Part shown: positions 26,684-38,900 of the stretch, in pieces
Layout of the letters: each line of letters starts with the position of its first letter
Position numbering within the stretch: the first letter of the stretch is position 1
Origin: Chenopodium formosanum
Taxonomy: Eukaryota; Streptophyta; Magnoliopsida; Caryophyllales; Amaranthaceae
Assembly: GCA_024500155.1 (NCBI GenBank)
Contig: CM044877.1
Span: 80,212,501 to 80,276,500 of the forward strand
Direction of reading: 5' to 3'
DNA length: 64,000 nt
The notes under the pieces: model-generated
Databases searched by the model: none
What the model was told of the DNA's origin: nothing
What the model saw: only the letters and a program-made list of their open reading frames with translations
Translations under genes and position numbers: made by a program

Positions 26684-26835
26684 GGGCATGTTCTGATTTA
26701 CTGAGTTGAATTGAAGTGATTGAGGCTGAACTGAACTGAATATATATAGCTGAAATGAATTGTTTATAAGAGAATGAAATTGGAAACTGAACTGATTGGA
26801 GTTGAACTGAAATTAAACAGAATAGAACAGGCCCT
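26684..26835. mobile_element. MITE of the GGGCCTGTTC / CTGAACTGAA family (degenerate copy)
   Basis: It starts GGGCATGTTCTGATTTACTG and ends GAATAGAACAGGCCCT, imperfect inverted repeats, with GAACTGAACTGAA-like interior. It is related to 28005-28216 and 29589-30191, but its TTA duplication is not preserved. Confidence 0.6.
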
Positions 26836-26850
26836 CCTAAATAGGAGAAT

Positions 26851-26942
26851 GAGGGATAACTCAAGTGGTTAGAGCTTCTCTCTCAGTTTTAAGAGATTAT
26901 GAGATCAATTCTCAACCCCACCCTTGTGGCTCTGATCTATTT

Positions 26943-26947
<5 letters not shown>
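26851..26947 (+). mobile_element. tRNA-derived SINE head with A and B boxes
   Basis: GGATAACTCAAGTGGTTAGA resembles a tRNA 5' half. TAACTCAAGTGG (26857-26868) fits the A box, and GATCAATTC (26903-26911) fits the B box consensus GWTCRANNC, 46 nt apart. It is not a functional tRNA because no acceptor stem or anticodon arm closes. It is followed by a (TA)n run rather than a clear tail and TSD, so the 3' end is undefined. Confidence 0.6.

Positions 26948-27030
<83 letters not shown>
26948..27030. repeat. (TA)n microsatellite
   Basis: About 80 bp of uninterrupted TA dinucleotides directly after the SINE-like sequence. Confidence 0.95.
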
Positions 27031-27033
<3 letters not shown>

Positions 27034-28004
27034 GAGATCATGTGAGAACCAAGGTGAATAATAAGAACTAGAAACTCTCAGCCATTGATCACACTCCATC
27101 TAATGACTCACATTGCACCCGCTCTCATTAATAGCATTTTCGTAATTTCGCTGTATTTAAACTTTTTTTCCAGTTTTTTTTTTTTACTTTTAAGGCAATT
27201 TCATTTACTTTAAGACTGATTTCATTTACTTTTACTAAATTTTCAATTACTTTTGATAAATGAAACTGGAAACTACTTTGTAAAGTTAAAATATTACAAA
27301 AATGTCATTAATGACACGGAAGTATGTGAGCCGTCCGATTAACATGATCTAAGGGTCTAGATTAGTTCCTAGTTCTTATTTTAGCATTGGTTCTCATTAT
27401 AACTTGGTTCTTATTTTAGAAATGAAGGCGATTGTTGTTGGTTAAGTGTAATGTTGGATTGTAAATGATAAAATTACAATTGAAATTTGGCTTTTTTTTC
27501 TTGATTGTTCGTACATTTGTATAACTTAATAAATGAATGATGAATTATTTAACAAGAAGACAATGCTCCTAGAGAGAACCTATGTCATCCGATGAACCTT
27601 TTTTTTTTAGTAAATGATGTAATTGTGAAGTTACATGTCCCTACACCATTTGATTCAAACTTGAACTACTACGTCGAATAATATACTAGTAATTTTTTAT
27701 TTTTTTTTACATAGAATATAAACAAACTTTGACCCGAGCTAATTTGTAATGAGTAAATACATTATGTGACTAGCATTTTTAGAGTTTAATAAAAAAAATT
27801 CACTCTTAATTTAAGTAGATTCTAATATGACTCAATTAGATTGAATAAAGATGTATACATTCTCTACTAAATACGATTTGTACCCAAATTCTCAAAGAGA
27901 AAACTTGGATTGATTTCCATCTTTAGGAGAGTTTTTTTTTATGATATAATAACTTATTATTAGCTATGAAAAGATACATAACTCGAGGTCAATTATTTGA
28001 TTTA
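27031..28004. other. Intergenic spacer
   Basis: AT-rich sequence with no supported gene. Short imperfect repeats of TTTCATTTACTTT occur near 27190-27260. Confidence 0.5.
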
Positions 28005-28216
28005 GGGCCTGTTCACATTTATTAAATTTCAGTTCAGTTCAGTTCAGTTTAGTTCAGCTCAGTTCAGTTCAACTCCTAATTTCCCTCTCTCATAAAATAT
28101 TCATTTCAGCTCAATTCAGTTAAGTTCAGTTCAGCTCCTATCAGTTCAGTTCAGTTTAGTTCAGCTCCAATCAGTTCAATTCAATTCGGCTCAGTTCAGT
28201 AAATGTGAACAGGCCC
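28005..28216. mobile_element. Harbinger-like MITE, 212 bp, TTA target duplication
   Basis: GGGCCTGTTCACATTTATTA is the inverted complement of the right end (CAGTAAATGTGAACAGGCCC). TTA flanks both sides (28002-28004 and 28217-28219), as expected for PIF/Harbinger elements. The interior is almost entirely CAGTTCAGTT repeats. Confidence 0.8.
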
Positions 28217-28219
28217 TTA

Positions 28220-29588
28220 GACCATACATGAATTGTGTATGAAAATAGCTAAATAATTTTATTATCAAACGAATACAATTTACATAATAACCCTACTTGT
28301 ACATCAAATGTAATTAATACATGAATTATAAATACAAGATTTTCCTAAAAGTTTGACCATAGATAAATTTAATTAAATATCATACGATTTGAATTGATCC
28401 CAAATCGAATCAAATGATGTCGAAAAACCCTACCATGTCGTGAACCTAATAAAGCCAACGTGATCGAACAACTTAGTTACTTTCAACCTCAAACTAAGTC
28501 TAATATACATTCACACAAGTAGTCTAACTTATCGAAAGAGCTAAAAACAATTAATGGAATGTTTGTCCATGAAAATAATAATCAGCAATAGCCCACATTA
28601 ACCACTATAAGTCTTGCTGATGGGTCACAATCCAAAGGTCAAGTAGTAAATGTATGTATATATAGACAAATATCATTTTTTTGTGGGTGCAAAAGACAAA
28701 TTTCATATTAATTGCTTGATTGCTTCCAAATAAAATCATCCTTAATTCCTTAAGATTGCTAGCTTAGTGTTCATACCAGGTCTTATAATTGTATGAACCT
28801 CTTAAAATGCCCAAAAAAGAACCATGTTTTGACCTATGATTAAGGACTTTATTTTGTAGGATAATCAAATTATTTGAATTTCTATGATGCATCCTAGTGG
28901 CAAGTGCACCTAGAGAGCAAAAACCGTCACCAGAAAAAAACATGTAACTATAGGTGCACCCGAGTTCATGTAGCTAATAATGATCGTACTAAAACTTGGA
29001 GGAGATCGAGCCACTTCTAAGTGGTAGCTTAGGCGCACATCACCAAAAAAATTTTGAACTATGGGACATTGATCTTTTAAGAGCTTCAGTTAAGGCCAAC
29101 AACTTTGTTCAACCTACAAACATGCAACTTAAGCCCACATTGCGATTGCTTTCTTTATTCACATCCTCGATTTATCATATATACTAATATACGTAGTACA
29201 TTTATTAGATCCAAGGTTATTTTTTACTCATCCAGAAAAATGCAATGTATTTGTTTGCTTATTTGAACAAAACCAATCTTAAGAAGTAGAAAATTAGTCT
29301 TGTTTTAGACTTATTGGGTTGCTGGTAGGATTATTACGTACAGCTCGTGCAGTGTACGTATTACATTTTTACAGGTTATTACTTAATTGACTATAATTTG
29401 CCCATATTATAATTAGGTCACCTATAACAATTAACAATGTGTATTTAATAAACTTAACCTTAGTTAATTAAATAGCATGATACAAAAAGTGCTAAATATT
29501 TTACAAAATAATACATGTAGTACTTCCAAACTTTTGGTTATAAAAAATCAACCAAGTAGGTTTTAAACTTTAGGCCACCATAATGTTA
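28220..29588. other. Intergenic spacer
   Basis: AT-rich DNA. A short plus-strand frame near 28996-29187 shows no domain, start context or splice support. Nothing else is recognised. Confidence 0.5.
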
Positions 29589-30191
<603 letters not shown>

Positions 30192-30194
30192 TTA

Positions 30195-30809
30195 CACGTA
30201 GTATTTTAAATTTAGCTAATGTCATACATGTATATAAACCTTAATACCTACCTTAGAATGAATATTAGTATCTAATTAACCAAAATCATCCGAGCACAAT
30301 TTGTAATTTAGAGGTGTAATATCCAAATTTTAATTTAAATTAAACTGTTTTTCGATCATTCAATTTTGATGGACAAAATTACGCGCAATTCAGTCTAATT
30401 AATGTTAAATTTTTATTTGGTTTCTTTTTTTTTTCCTTCTATTTTTAGCTCTTTAGCCCTAAGGGTTTTATTTATTTATTTATTTATTTATTTATTTTGG
30501 TATACCTTAGCCCTAAGGGTTATTGTGAGGAATCAATTATACTTCAAAATATGAAAAAATGTTTGTTGGTACACAATTTTCCTTCAAAAAACAAAAAAAA
30601 TTGCAACACAATAGACAAGGTGTATAGTTAAACTTATTGGGCCTTCATAATTGATCAATTGGGTTCATATAATATAATAAAGTAAAAAGCCCAATATTAC
30701 TTGGACTAAATCATCACACTGAAAGAAATAGAAAACAACTTAGGCCCAGCCCACAACCCATAGTGTTACACACTTACATAGTTACATGTATATTGTGCTA
30801 TATTTTCGG
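30195..30809. other. Intergenic, 3' side of the ECA1-like gene
   Basis: No gene is supported. A (TTTA)n tract lies at about 30468-30500. The last part (about 30600-30809) is probably the 3' UTR and terminator of the minus-strand gene. Confidence 0.45.
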
Positions 30810-31220
30810 CTAATTAGTTAAGACATGAAGACATTTATTCCAAAGATGATCACTCCATTTTAGTATACTTCTTAATGTCTTATTCATATCTAATTCAGCA
30901 ATAATATCATCCACAATAAGATCGTTACATGTCTTCCCCATCCGAACCAGCTGCTTACAACACTTGGCCTCAAAATGTATTTCGAAGAAATAGTTGCTTA
31001 AGATCTCTGCTGCGCAATCTAGGGTGATCTTAGACGCGCACATCATCAGTGCTGGATCCTTAGACGGCTCTGGGGCGTAGATGATGTCTGAGTCGGGTGC
31101 TATGCCATCGTTGGGGGCAATGTCAAACTCGAGGATATCCGCTTCAGAAGGCGAGGGAGTGGTCACTAGGATTATGGTAATGGCTAGGAATACTAGCATA
31201 GTTGATCTTGTTGTAGCCAT
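30810..31220 (-). CDS. Small secreted ECA1/prolamin-like cysteine-rich protein (136 aa)
   Basis: I chose the ATG at 31220 because it opens a typical signal peptide (MATTRSTMLVFLAITIILVT, cleavage near the SEA at 25-27). An in-frame ATG 63 nt upstream would add a non-signal extension. The mature part has an acidic linker with repeated APxSDI-like phrases. A domain follows with six cysteines at 61, 69, 87, 88, 98 and 130, in the C-C-CC-C-C order of the prolamin-like/ECA1 gametogenesis-related family. That family includes egg-cell-secreted EC1 proteins and many female-gametophyte or seed peptides, so a secreted reproductive role is plausible but not shown. The gene is intronless, as is usual. 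A TATATATA stretch at about 31288-31296 lies at a suitable distance upstream on the minus strand. Confidence 0.82.
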   Translation of the reverse strand: MATTRSTMLVFLAITIILVTTPSPSEADILEFDIAPNDGIAPDSDIIYAPEPSKDPALMMCASKITLDCAAEILSNYFFEIHFEAKCCKQLVRMGKTCNDLIVDDIIAELDMNKTLRSILKWSDHLWNKCLHVLTN

Positions 31221-31299
31221 TTGTTGTTCTTGTGCTGTGAAAATACCAAGTAAATTTTTATCTATGAATGTATGATGTACCAAGTATTATATATATAGG

Positions 31300-31689
31300 C
31301 GTAACTGTTACACTTAATTACTTAAATGTTCATACGTTACATTTAAATTGTAACGGGGTACTATAGTATATAAAAACAAATTTATCCTTTGTCCAATATT
31401 TTGGGCACCCAATATAGAATATAGTACATGCTATTTGTATCTTTATTTGTCGAAAATGAAATATGTATTTTTTCACATATTATTCACAAAAAATTAAAAT
31501 AATTTCGAGGACCGACCTATCGAAATAAATGTCATTTATGGTAGTCTGGCTTCTTTCATTCTCCATTGTCATTATCACTTTCAATGTGTTCCTCGTTGAT
31601 GTTCCTACTTTCACTTAAATCTTACTTAAAGAAACTTTTATACCCTTTGTCAAATAACCCACCGTATTGGTTAGTAATTAATACTATCG
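31300..31689. other. Promoter side of the ECA1-like gene
   Basis: AT-rich sequence with no other gene. It should contain upstream regulatory sequence of the minus-strand gene ending at 31220, but I recognise no defined cis element beyond the TATA-like run. Confidence 0.4.
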
Positions 31690-31857
31690 CTCTCAAAAGT
31701 TGACCCGACCCGAAATACCGACTCAAACCCAATTATTAACCGACCCATTTGAACCCGAAAAAGGTGACCAAAACCCGACCTGACCCGACCTGAAACCGAC
31801 CCTAAACCCGAGTTGACCCGAGTATGTGAGACCCGAACCCGAACATGAATTGACCTG
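31690..31857. repeat. GACCCGAC-type degenerate minisatellite, left piece
   Basis: Repeated TGACCCGACC, AACCCGAC and similar phrases. The same low-complexity sequence resumes after 34740, so this piece was probably separated from the rest by the LTR and CACTA insertions. Confidence 0.7.
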
Positions 31858-33105
31858 TGTTGAAGCTTAAAGGTTTTGTTGATGATGAACTTAAACTAAA
31901 GCAAACTCAACTAAAGGTTATAAGTGTTTGATTAGTATAGGAGAAGTTGACCTTGGTGGTGGAAGAGTATCTTGAACTATGAAGACTTGAAGAGACCTTA
32001 GTGGAAAGTTAAACAAGATAGAAGAAGAGTTCTCTAACAAGAACTAAACTCCTTGACAGGAATGTTTCCTAACAGGATCTTGAAAGTTGTAAGCTGAAGA
32101 AAGTAAGTTCCATAAGGAACTTAGGCTGCGAAGTTCCAGTTGAGGACTGGAGATCAAGTGACAGCAGGAACTTGTTCCTGGTCTGCGTAAAGCCCAAGTA
32201 ATTCGAGTTTACAGAAACGCGGCACAACAATAGTAATTTAGTTAAGATTTTATTTCTAGATTTATTGTTAAATATGTTAAGTAGATATGCATGAAATCTA
32301 TTAGAAGCGTGACAAGATAAATTGGCAAATTTGATAAAATCGGAAAAGATAAAAAGATAGATTTTAGAAAAAGATTTTATTTTAATTTGTTTCTTAAAAT
32401 CAGTTTTGTTAAAAAGATATTATTCTTTTTAACTATATCTTTCTTTGTTTTCCGGAAAAGATTTTCTCCAAAGAAGATTTACTTAAACCGTGTTTTTAAG
32501 ATAAGGCAAGTTAACCTCTTTATCTTTTAGAAAACCTACTTGCTATACAAGTTGTACTTGTATAAATAGTAGAGATCGAATTGTTTTAGGTTTTTGTGAG
32601 TTTATGCGTGAAGAAATCTTAAGAGCTTAATTCGTGTAAGTTTGTCAAGCTTTATCTTATCATATTAGTTTCGGATTTTATGCATTGCTTGCCTAACATA
32701 TTCTAGGTGTTATATTTTCTGTAATTGGTTGGGTTATTGGGTGTGAGTGTATGAAATCTACATTGCATACAAGTGAGACAACTTTGTGTTCAAAGGTCGT
32801 GATTGTACTGTGAGGGTACGAGTGAATTTAAGTCAGGGGACTTGAATTGGGTAGGATAGAGTCCTACTGTGTAGCAAGTTCTAGTTGGAACTTGTGAGTA
32901 AAGGTCTGTCTTATAATAGGTTTGTAACTTGGTGTTTTCCATATTATAGTGGATTGGTTTTTGTGTTGAAATCCCTTAGAAGGGTCGAGGTTTTACTTCC
33001 AGTTGGGTCTTGGAAGGTTTTCTCGTAAAATCTTGTGTGCACTGCTAAGTTCCTTTTATGTTCTGTTTATAATTTGCAAAAGTAGTCACTAGGAACTCAA
33101 CTACA
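31858..33105 (+). mobile_element. Probable solo or truncated LTR (about 1.25 kb)
   Basis: It begins TGTTGAAGCTTAAAGG and ends AACTCAACTACA, giving TG...CA ends. A TATAAATAG promoter motif lies near 32562-32570, with transcribed-region-like sequence after it. Phrases such as AAGGGTCGAGGTTTTAC near 32980 and GTAAAATCTTGTGTG near 33027 resemble the ends of plant Copia LTRs. No primer binding site, gag or pol follows, and no 5-bp duplication could be matched. It may be a solo LTR or one end of a truncated element. Confidence 0.6.
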
Positions 33106-34729
33106 CACTAGTAGAAAAGTACAAAAAGGCAACCCCCAAAAGGCACCGGTTCAGGCCAAATCGGTGCCAAAAACTTGCCTAAAAATGGGCGGAATTTCAG
33201 ACCAAGAGCAATGGCACCGGTTCAGCTCAAACCGGTGCCAAAAAATACAAAGGGCACCGGTTTGAACCGGTGCCACTAAACCGGTTCATCTATATAATTA
33301 AAAAAAAAAACCCGCCCCATATAAACCCAAATAAAACCCTAACTCTCCCTCACTTCCTCAGCCGCTCCTCCTCTCTTTCTCTCTCCTCCTTCTCTTTCTC
33401 TCTCCTCCTTCTATCTCTCTTCTTTGTTCGCCTTCTTTCTCCTTCTTGGCCATCAGTTTCCTTCGATCTCATCTCCTTCTCTCTCTCTTTCTCTTTCTCT
33501 TTCGTTCTTCGCAGATTATCCTCCCCTTCTCACTCGTTTCCACCACCAAAGGCCACCACCGAAGAGGCGAAGACCACCACCAAGACCAACACCCAAGACC
33601 ACCAAGAACACCGATTCTAGGTACATGCATGTGTTTTTTGGGTGTTTTTTTTATTTTTCTTTATTTTGAGATTTCTGGGTTTAATTAATCGAGTTTTGGG
33701 TTTAATTGGATTTTTCTGGGTTTAATTAATCGATTTAAATCGATTTTTGGATTTTAATTCTATTGATCTGGGTTTCATTAATCGATTTAAATCTATTTTC
33801 GGACTTTATTTCGATTTTTCTTGGGTTAATTTTCGATTAAAATAATCGTTTTTTTGGGCTAATTAATCGAGTTCTGGGTTAATTTTCGATTTTGTTTTTG
33901 ATTTTTGTTGGTTAATTAATCAAGTTCTGGGTTATGGCTAGCATTTCAATTTTTCTTGGTTAATTTTCGATTAAAATAATCGTTTTTTTGGGTTCATGCA
34001 TGCGTTTTTGGGGTTGTTTTCTGGGTTTTGTTTTTAGATTTTGAATTTTTTTTCGATTTCAAGTTTTTTTTCTATGTTTTTTTTATTTCAATTTTTTCTG
34101 GGTTTGAATTTTTTTTTAATTTTTGGGATTAAATTCTGGGTTTTTTGTTCAAAGCTTAATTATATTAATGGATTTTTTTTAATTGGTGCAGGTATGTTAT
34201 TTAGATCTGAAATCGAAGAAGCAAGATATAAGAATGAATGGGGTTTTTGTTTTTGTTTTTTTATTTATATTGTAATTTTTTTTGAAATTTATATTGTAAT
34301 TTTTTTTTGTATTTATATGTTGTAATCGAAGTATTTATATGTTGTAATTTTTTTTTGATTATGTATTGCAAATTTTCGATGATATTGATGTTGCAAATTT
34401 TCGATGATATTGATGTTGTTTTAATCGATATTCGCTTTATGTTATGTTTTGATGTTTTTATGTATTTTAGTCTATTTTATTTTTAAGTGGAAAAAAAAAT
34501 TATATATTTTTTGGCACTTTTGGCATCGGTTATCCGGTGCCAAAAAATGAATCATAAAATTTTTTGGTACTTTTTGGCACCGGTTAACCGGTGCCAATTT
34601 CAAGTTTTGGCACCGGTTTGAACCGGTGCCTTTTTAAACCCCTTTTTGGCACCCCCAAATTGGCACCGGTTCAAACCGGTGCCTTAGGCCGGGTTTGAAC
34701 CGGTGCCAAATTCATTTTTTCACGTAGTG
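33106..34729. mobile_element. Non-autonomous CACTA (En/Spm) element, 1.6 kb
   Basis: It starts CACTAGTAGAAAAG and ends TTTTTTCACGTAGTG, the inverted CACTA terminus. Subterminal regions on both sides carry the palindromic motif GGCACCGGTTYRAACCGGTGCC several times (about 33135-33290 and 34505-34715), as expected for transposase-binding subterminal repeats. No transposase is present. The interior has a pyrimidine-rich segment starting AAACCCTAACTCTCCCTCAC, resembling a plant gene leader, then T-rich intron-like sequence and GCAG at about 34189-34192. It might contain a captured host exon. The expected 3-bp duplication is not evident (ACA versus TTA). Confidence 0.85.
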
Positions 34730-34739
34730 TTAGCAATCA

Positions 34740-35930
34740 ATACTAACAAATGTATCTATGTTCATGGACACCCGTATAAATTAAACCCGAATTTAACCCG
34801 GCTTGTTACAAATCTGACCAGAATTCAACCCAACCCTTTCCTAACTCAACTCGAATTTAAACTAACCTGTTACAAACCCCACCCGAAATCAACCCGACTT
34901 GTTATTGACCTGACCCAAATTCAACCCGACTTGTTATTGACCCGACCTGAATTTTACCAGATCTATTACTAACCCAACCCAAAAATTCAACACGATCTGT
35001 AACTAACTCAACTCAAAATCAACACGACTTGTTATTGACTCAACCCAATTGTTCTCGACCCGATTTCAAATCAACCTAAATGCAATTTAGACCACCTTAT
35101 CATTGTTGATCAAAGCATTTTGTCTAGGGGGACCAAGTCAATCTAGGACAGCAAAAGAAAGGAGCATCATCCTCAAATTTAAGAGTTAAATATAGTATAT
35201 ATTTGCTGTATGGTCAAAGGAGATAATTATCTTCCTAAATTATAGACTATAGTTCCCTAGTATATTGTCATATACTTCGCATATTATAGTCAAAGGAAAT
35301 AATTAGCTTAATAAAAATGATACTTATCTATTTATAATTAGTTGAACCCGAATATGACCTGACTTGGAAATAACCCGACCTGATTGTAACCTGCAAATTA
35401 TGGACTTGAACATAACTCGACTTGAATCTGAGAATGACCCGACTTGGAAATGACCCAACCTGATTATAACCCGCAAATTATTGACTTGAACCGGACCCGA
35501 CTAAAAACCCAAGAATGACTCGACTTGAAAATGACCCGACCTGATTATAACTCACAAATTATTAACTTGAATCAAACCCAACTCAAACTTGAGAATGACC
35601 CGACGTGATTATAACCCGCAAATTATTGACTTTAACCGAACCCGACTTGAACCCGAGAATTACCCTAACCCGTGAAAACCCGAATTAAACCCGACCTATT
35701 GCTCACCCGACCCGAATGTAAACCCACCTGTTATTAACCCAACCTATAAGCCCAACCCAAACCCGATAAGAAGTATCACCGACGTGACCCGACTCAAGCA
35801 TGACCCAACCCAAACTCGACCCGCATTGGTTATGGAATTAATCCGAATTGACCCGATCCGAGTTGACCTGACCCACTCTTACCGACCTAAACCTAACCCG
35901 TTTACCCGAATCGACAGCTTTACCCGAAAC
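34740..35930. repeat. GACCCGAC-type degenerate minisatellite, main left block
   Basis: Repeated phrases such as TTGTTATTGACCCGACC, AACCCGCAAATTATTGACTT and AACCCGAC. The part from about 35290 to 35930 is repeated in direct orientation at about 39553-40212, on the other side of the tandem array. Frames through it encode only periodic Thr/Arg/Pro-rich peptides. Confidence 0.8.
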
Positions 35931-38900
35931 CTCCAAAATTTCTCAAAAAGCGTGGATTTTGGCCTTCAATTTTGGAAAATTTTTGACTTATTTTCACCCG
36001 GAAATAAAAATTGCTGAAATGTTTACCATGATCCCTAATACCCTCCGGGAGTCCAATTGGCTGGGTGGAACCATCCAATTTGCCTTTAACCGAACAATTT
36101 AACAGTTTACAACTTGCACTGATTTATTATTAACTCACACCTACCACAAACATTTATGACAACATATAATGATCATATATGGTTCCAAACTGCATTATAT
36201 GACCCCGAAATGTATCCCCTAAAATCATAATGCTTTTCGACACCGCGCCCCGAAACATTCGAAATTTCTCAAAAAGCATGGATATTAACCTTTAATTTTA
36301 GAATTTTTTGACTTTTTTTCATCCTGATATAAAAATTGCCAAAATGTTAATAAGGTCCCTAATACCCTCCAAGAGTCCAATTGGGTGGGTGGAACCATCC
36401 AATTTGCCTTTAAACGACCAATTTATCGGCTTACAACTTGCACCGATTTCATTAATTCAAGCCTACCACGAACATTTATGACAACAAATAATGATCATAT
36501 ATGGTTCCAAACGTCATTTGATGACCACGAGATTTATTCCCTAGAATTTCAATACTTTTCGACACCTGGCCCCGAAAACTCCAAAATTTCTCAAAAAGCG
36601 TGGATATAGCCTTCAATTTATAAATTTATGACTTTTTTCGCCCGAAAATAAAAATTGCCGAAATGTTTACCATGGTCTCTAATAATACCCTCCGCGAGTC
36701 CAATTGGGTGGGTGGAACCATCTAATTTGCCTTTAAACGACCAATTCATCGGTTTACAACTTGCTTCGATTTCATTAATTCAAGTCTACCACAAACATTT
36801 ATGACAACATATAATGATCATATATGGTTCCAAACGGAATTATATGACCCTGAGATGTATCTCCTATAATCTAAGGGTTTTAGACATTGGGCCCTGAAAC
36901 CTCCAAAAATTTTCAAAAAGCATGGATATTAGCCTTCAATTTTGGAATTTTTTGACTTTTTTCGCCCGGAAATAAAAATTTCCAAAATTTTTACCATGGT
37001 CCTTAATACCCTCCGGGAGTCCAATTGGGTGGGTGGAATCATCCAATTTGTCTTTAAACAGCCAATTTACCGATTTACAACTAACACCGATTTCATTAAC
37101 TCAAGCCAACCACGAACATATATGACAACATATAATGATCATTTATGGTTCATAACAGCATTATATGACCCCGAGATGTATCCCCTAAAATCTTATTTCT
37201 TTTCGACACTGGGTCCCGAAACCTTTAAAATTTCTCAAAAACCATGGATATTAGCCTTCAATTTTGGAATTTTTTGACTTTTTTTCGCACGAAAATAAAA
37301 ATTGTTGAAATGTTTATTATGGTCCCTATTACCCCCAGGGGGTCCAATTGGGTGGGTGGAACCACCGAACCATCCAATTTGTCTTTAAACAACCAATTTA
37401 CCGGTTTACGACTTGCATCGATTTCATTAATTCAAGCCTACCACAAACATTTATGACAACAAACAATGATCATATATGGGTCCAAACAACATTATATGAC
37501 CAGGAGAAGTATTCCCTAAAATTTCAAGACTTTTAGACACCAGGCCCTAAGACACCAAAATTTCTCAAAAAGCGTGGATATTAGCCTTCAATTTTTGAAT
37601 TTTTGGACTTTTTTTTGACCGAAAATAAAAATTGCCGAAATGTTTACCATGGTCCCTAATATCATCCGGCAGTGCAACTGGGTAGGTGGAATCAACTAAT
37701 TTGCCTTTAAACGGCCAATTTAGTGATTTACAACTTGCACCGATTTTATTAATTCAAGCCTACCATGAACATTTATGATGACATATAATGATTATATATG
37801 GTTCCAAATGGCATTATATGACCCCGAGATGTATCCCCTAAAATCTCAAGACTTTTCGTCAACGGGCCTCGAAACCTCCAAAATTTCTCAAAAAGCGTGG
37901 ACATTAGACTTCAATTTTGGAATATTTTTACTTTTTTTCGCACGTAAATAAAAATTGCCGAAATGTTTCCCATGATCCGTAATACTGTCCGGGAATCCCA
38001 TTGGGTGGGTGGAACCATCCAATTTGCCTTTAAACATCCAATTTACCGGTTTACAACTTGCACCGATTTCATTAATTCAAGCCTACCACGAACATGTATG
38101 ACAATAAATAATGATCATAAATGGTTCCAAACGACATTATATGACCCTGAGATGTATCCCCTAAAATTTCAAGATTTTTCGACACCGAACCTCCAAAATT
38201 TCTCAAAAAGCGTGGATATTAACCTTCAATTTTAGATTTTTTTGGCTTTTTTTCTTCCGAAAATAAAAATTGCCGAAATGTTTACCATTGTCCCTAATAC
38301 CCTCACGGAGTCCAATTGGGTTGGTAGAACTGTCCAATTGGATTTTAAACGGCCAATTTACCGGTTTACAACTTGGACGAATTTCATAAACTCAAGCCTA
38401 CAACGAACATTTACGACAACATATGATGATTATATATGGTTCTACACTGCATTATATGACCCTGAGATGTATCCCCTAAAATATCAAGAATTTTCTACAC
38501 TGGGTCCCGAAACCTTCGAAATTTCTCAAAAAACGTGGATATTAGCCTTCAAATTTGAAATTTTTTGATTTTTTTCGCCCGGAAATATAATTGCCTAAAT
38601 GTTTAACATGGTCCCTAATACCCTCTGGGAGTCCAATTGGATGGGTGGAACCGTGCAATTTTTCCTTTAAACAACCAATTTACTGGTTTACAACTTGCTC
38701 CGATTTCATTAACTCAAGCCTACCACGAACATTCATACAAATTATGATTACACATGGTTCTAAACGACATTATAGGACCCCGGGATGTATTCCTCAGAAT
38801 TTCAAGACTATTAAAATCGGGCTCCGAAGACTCCAAAATTTCTCAAAAAGGTGGATATTAGCCTTCAATTTTTGAATTTTTTGACTTTTTTTCACTTGAA

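Noticed and set aside
26851..26925. Functional tRNA gene
   Set aside because: A and B boxes are present, but the sequence does not close an acceptor stem or a normal anticodon arm.
33270..33688. Overlapping Ser/Leu/Phe-rich and Pro/Thr-rich ORFs in all three plus frames
   Set aside because: A pyrimidine-rich CTCTCT tract opens every frame. It lies inside the CACTA element and looks like leader sequence rather than a coding exon.
31858..34729. A full LTR retrotransposon
   Set aside because: No primer binding site, gag/pol or second LTR. The downstream part is a CACTA element instead.
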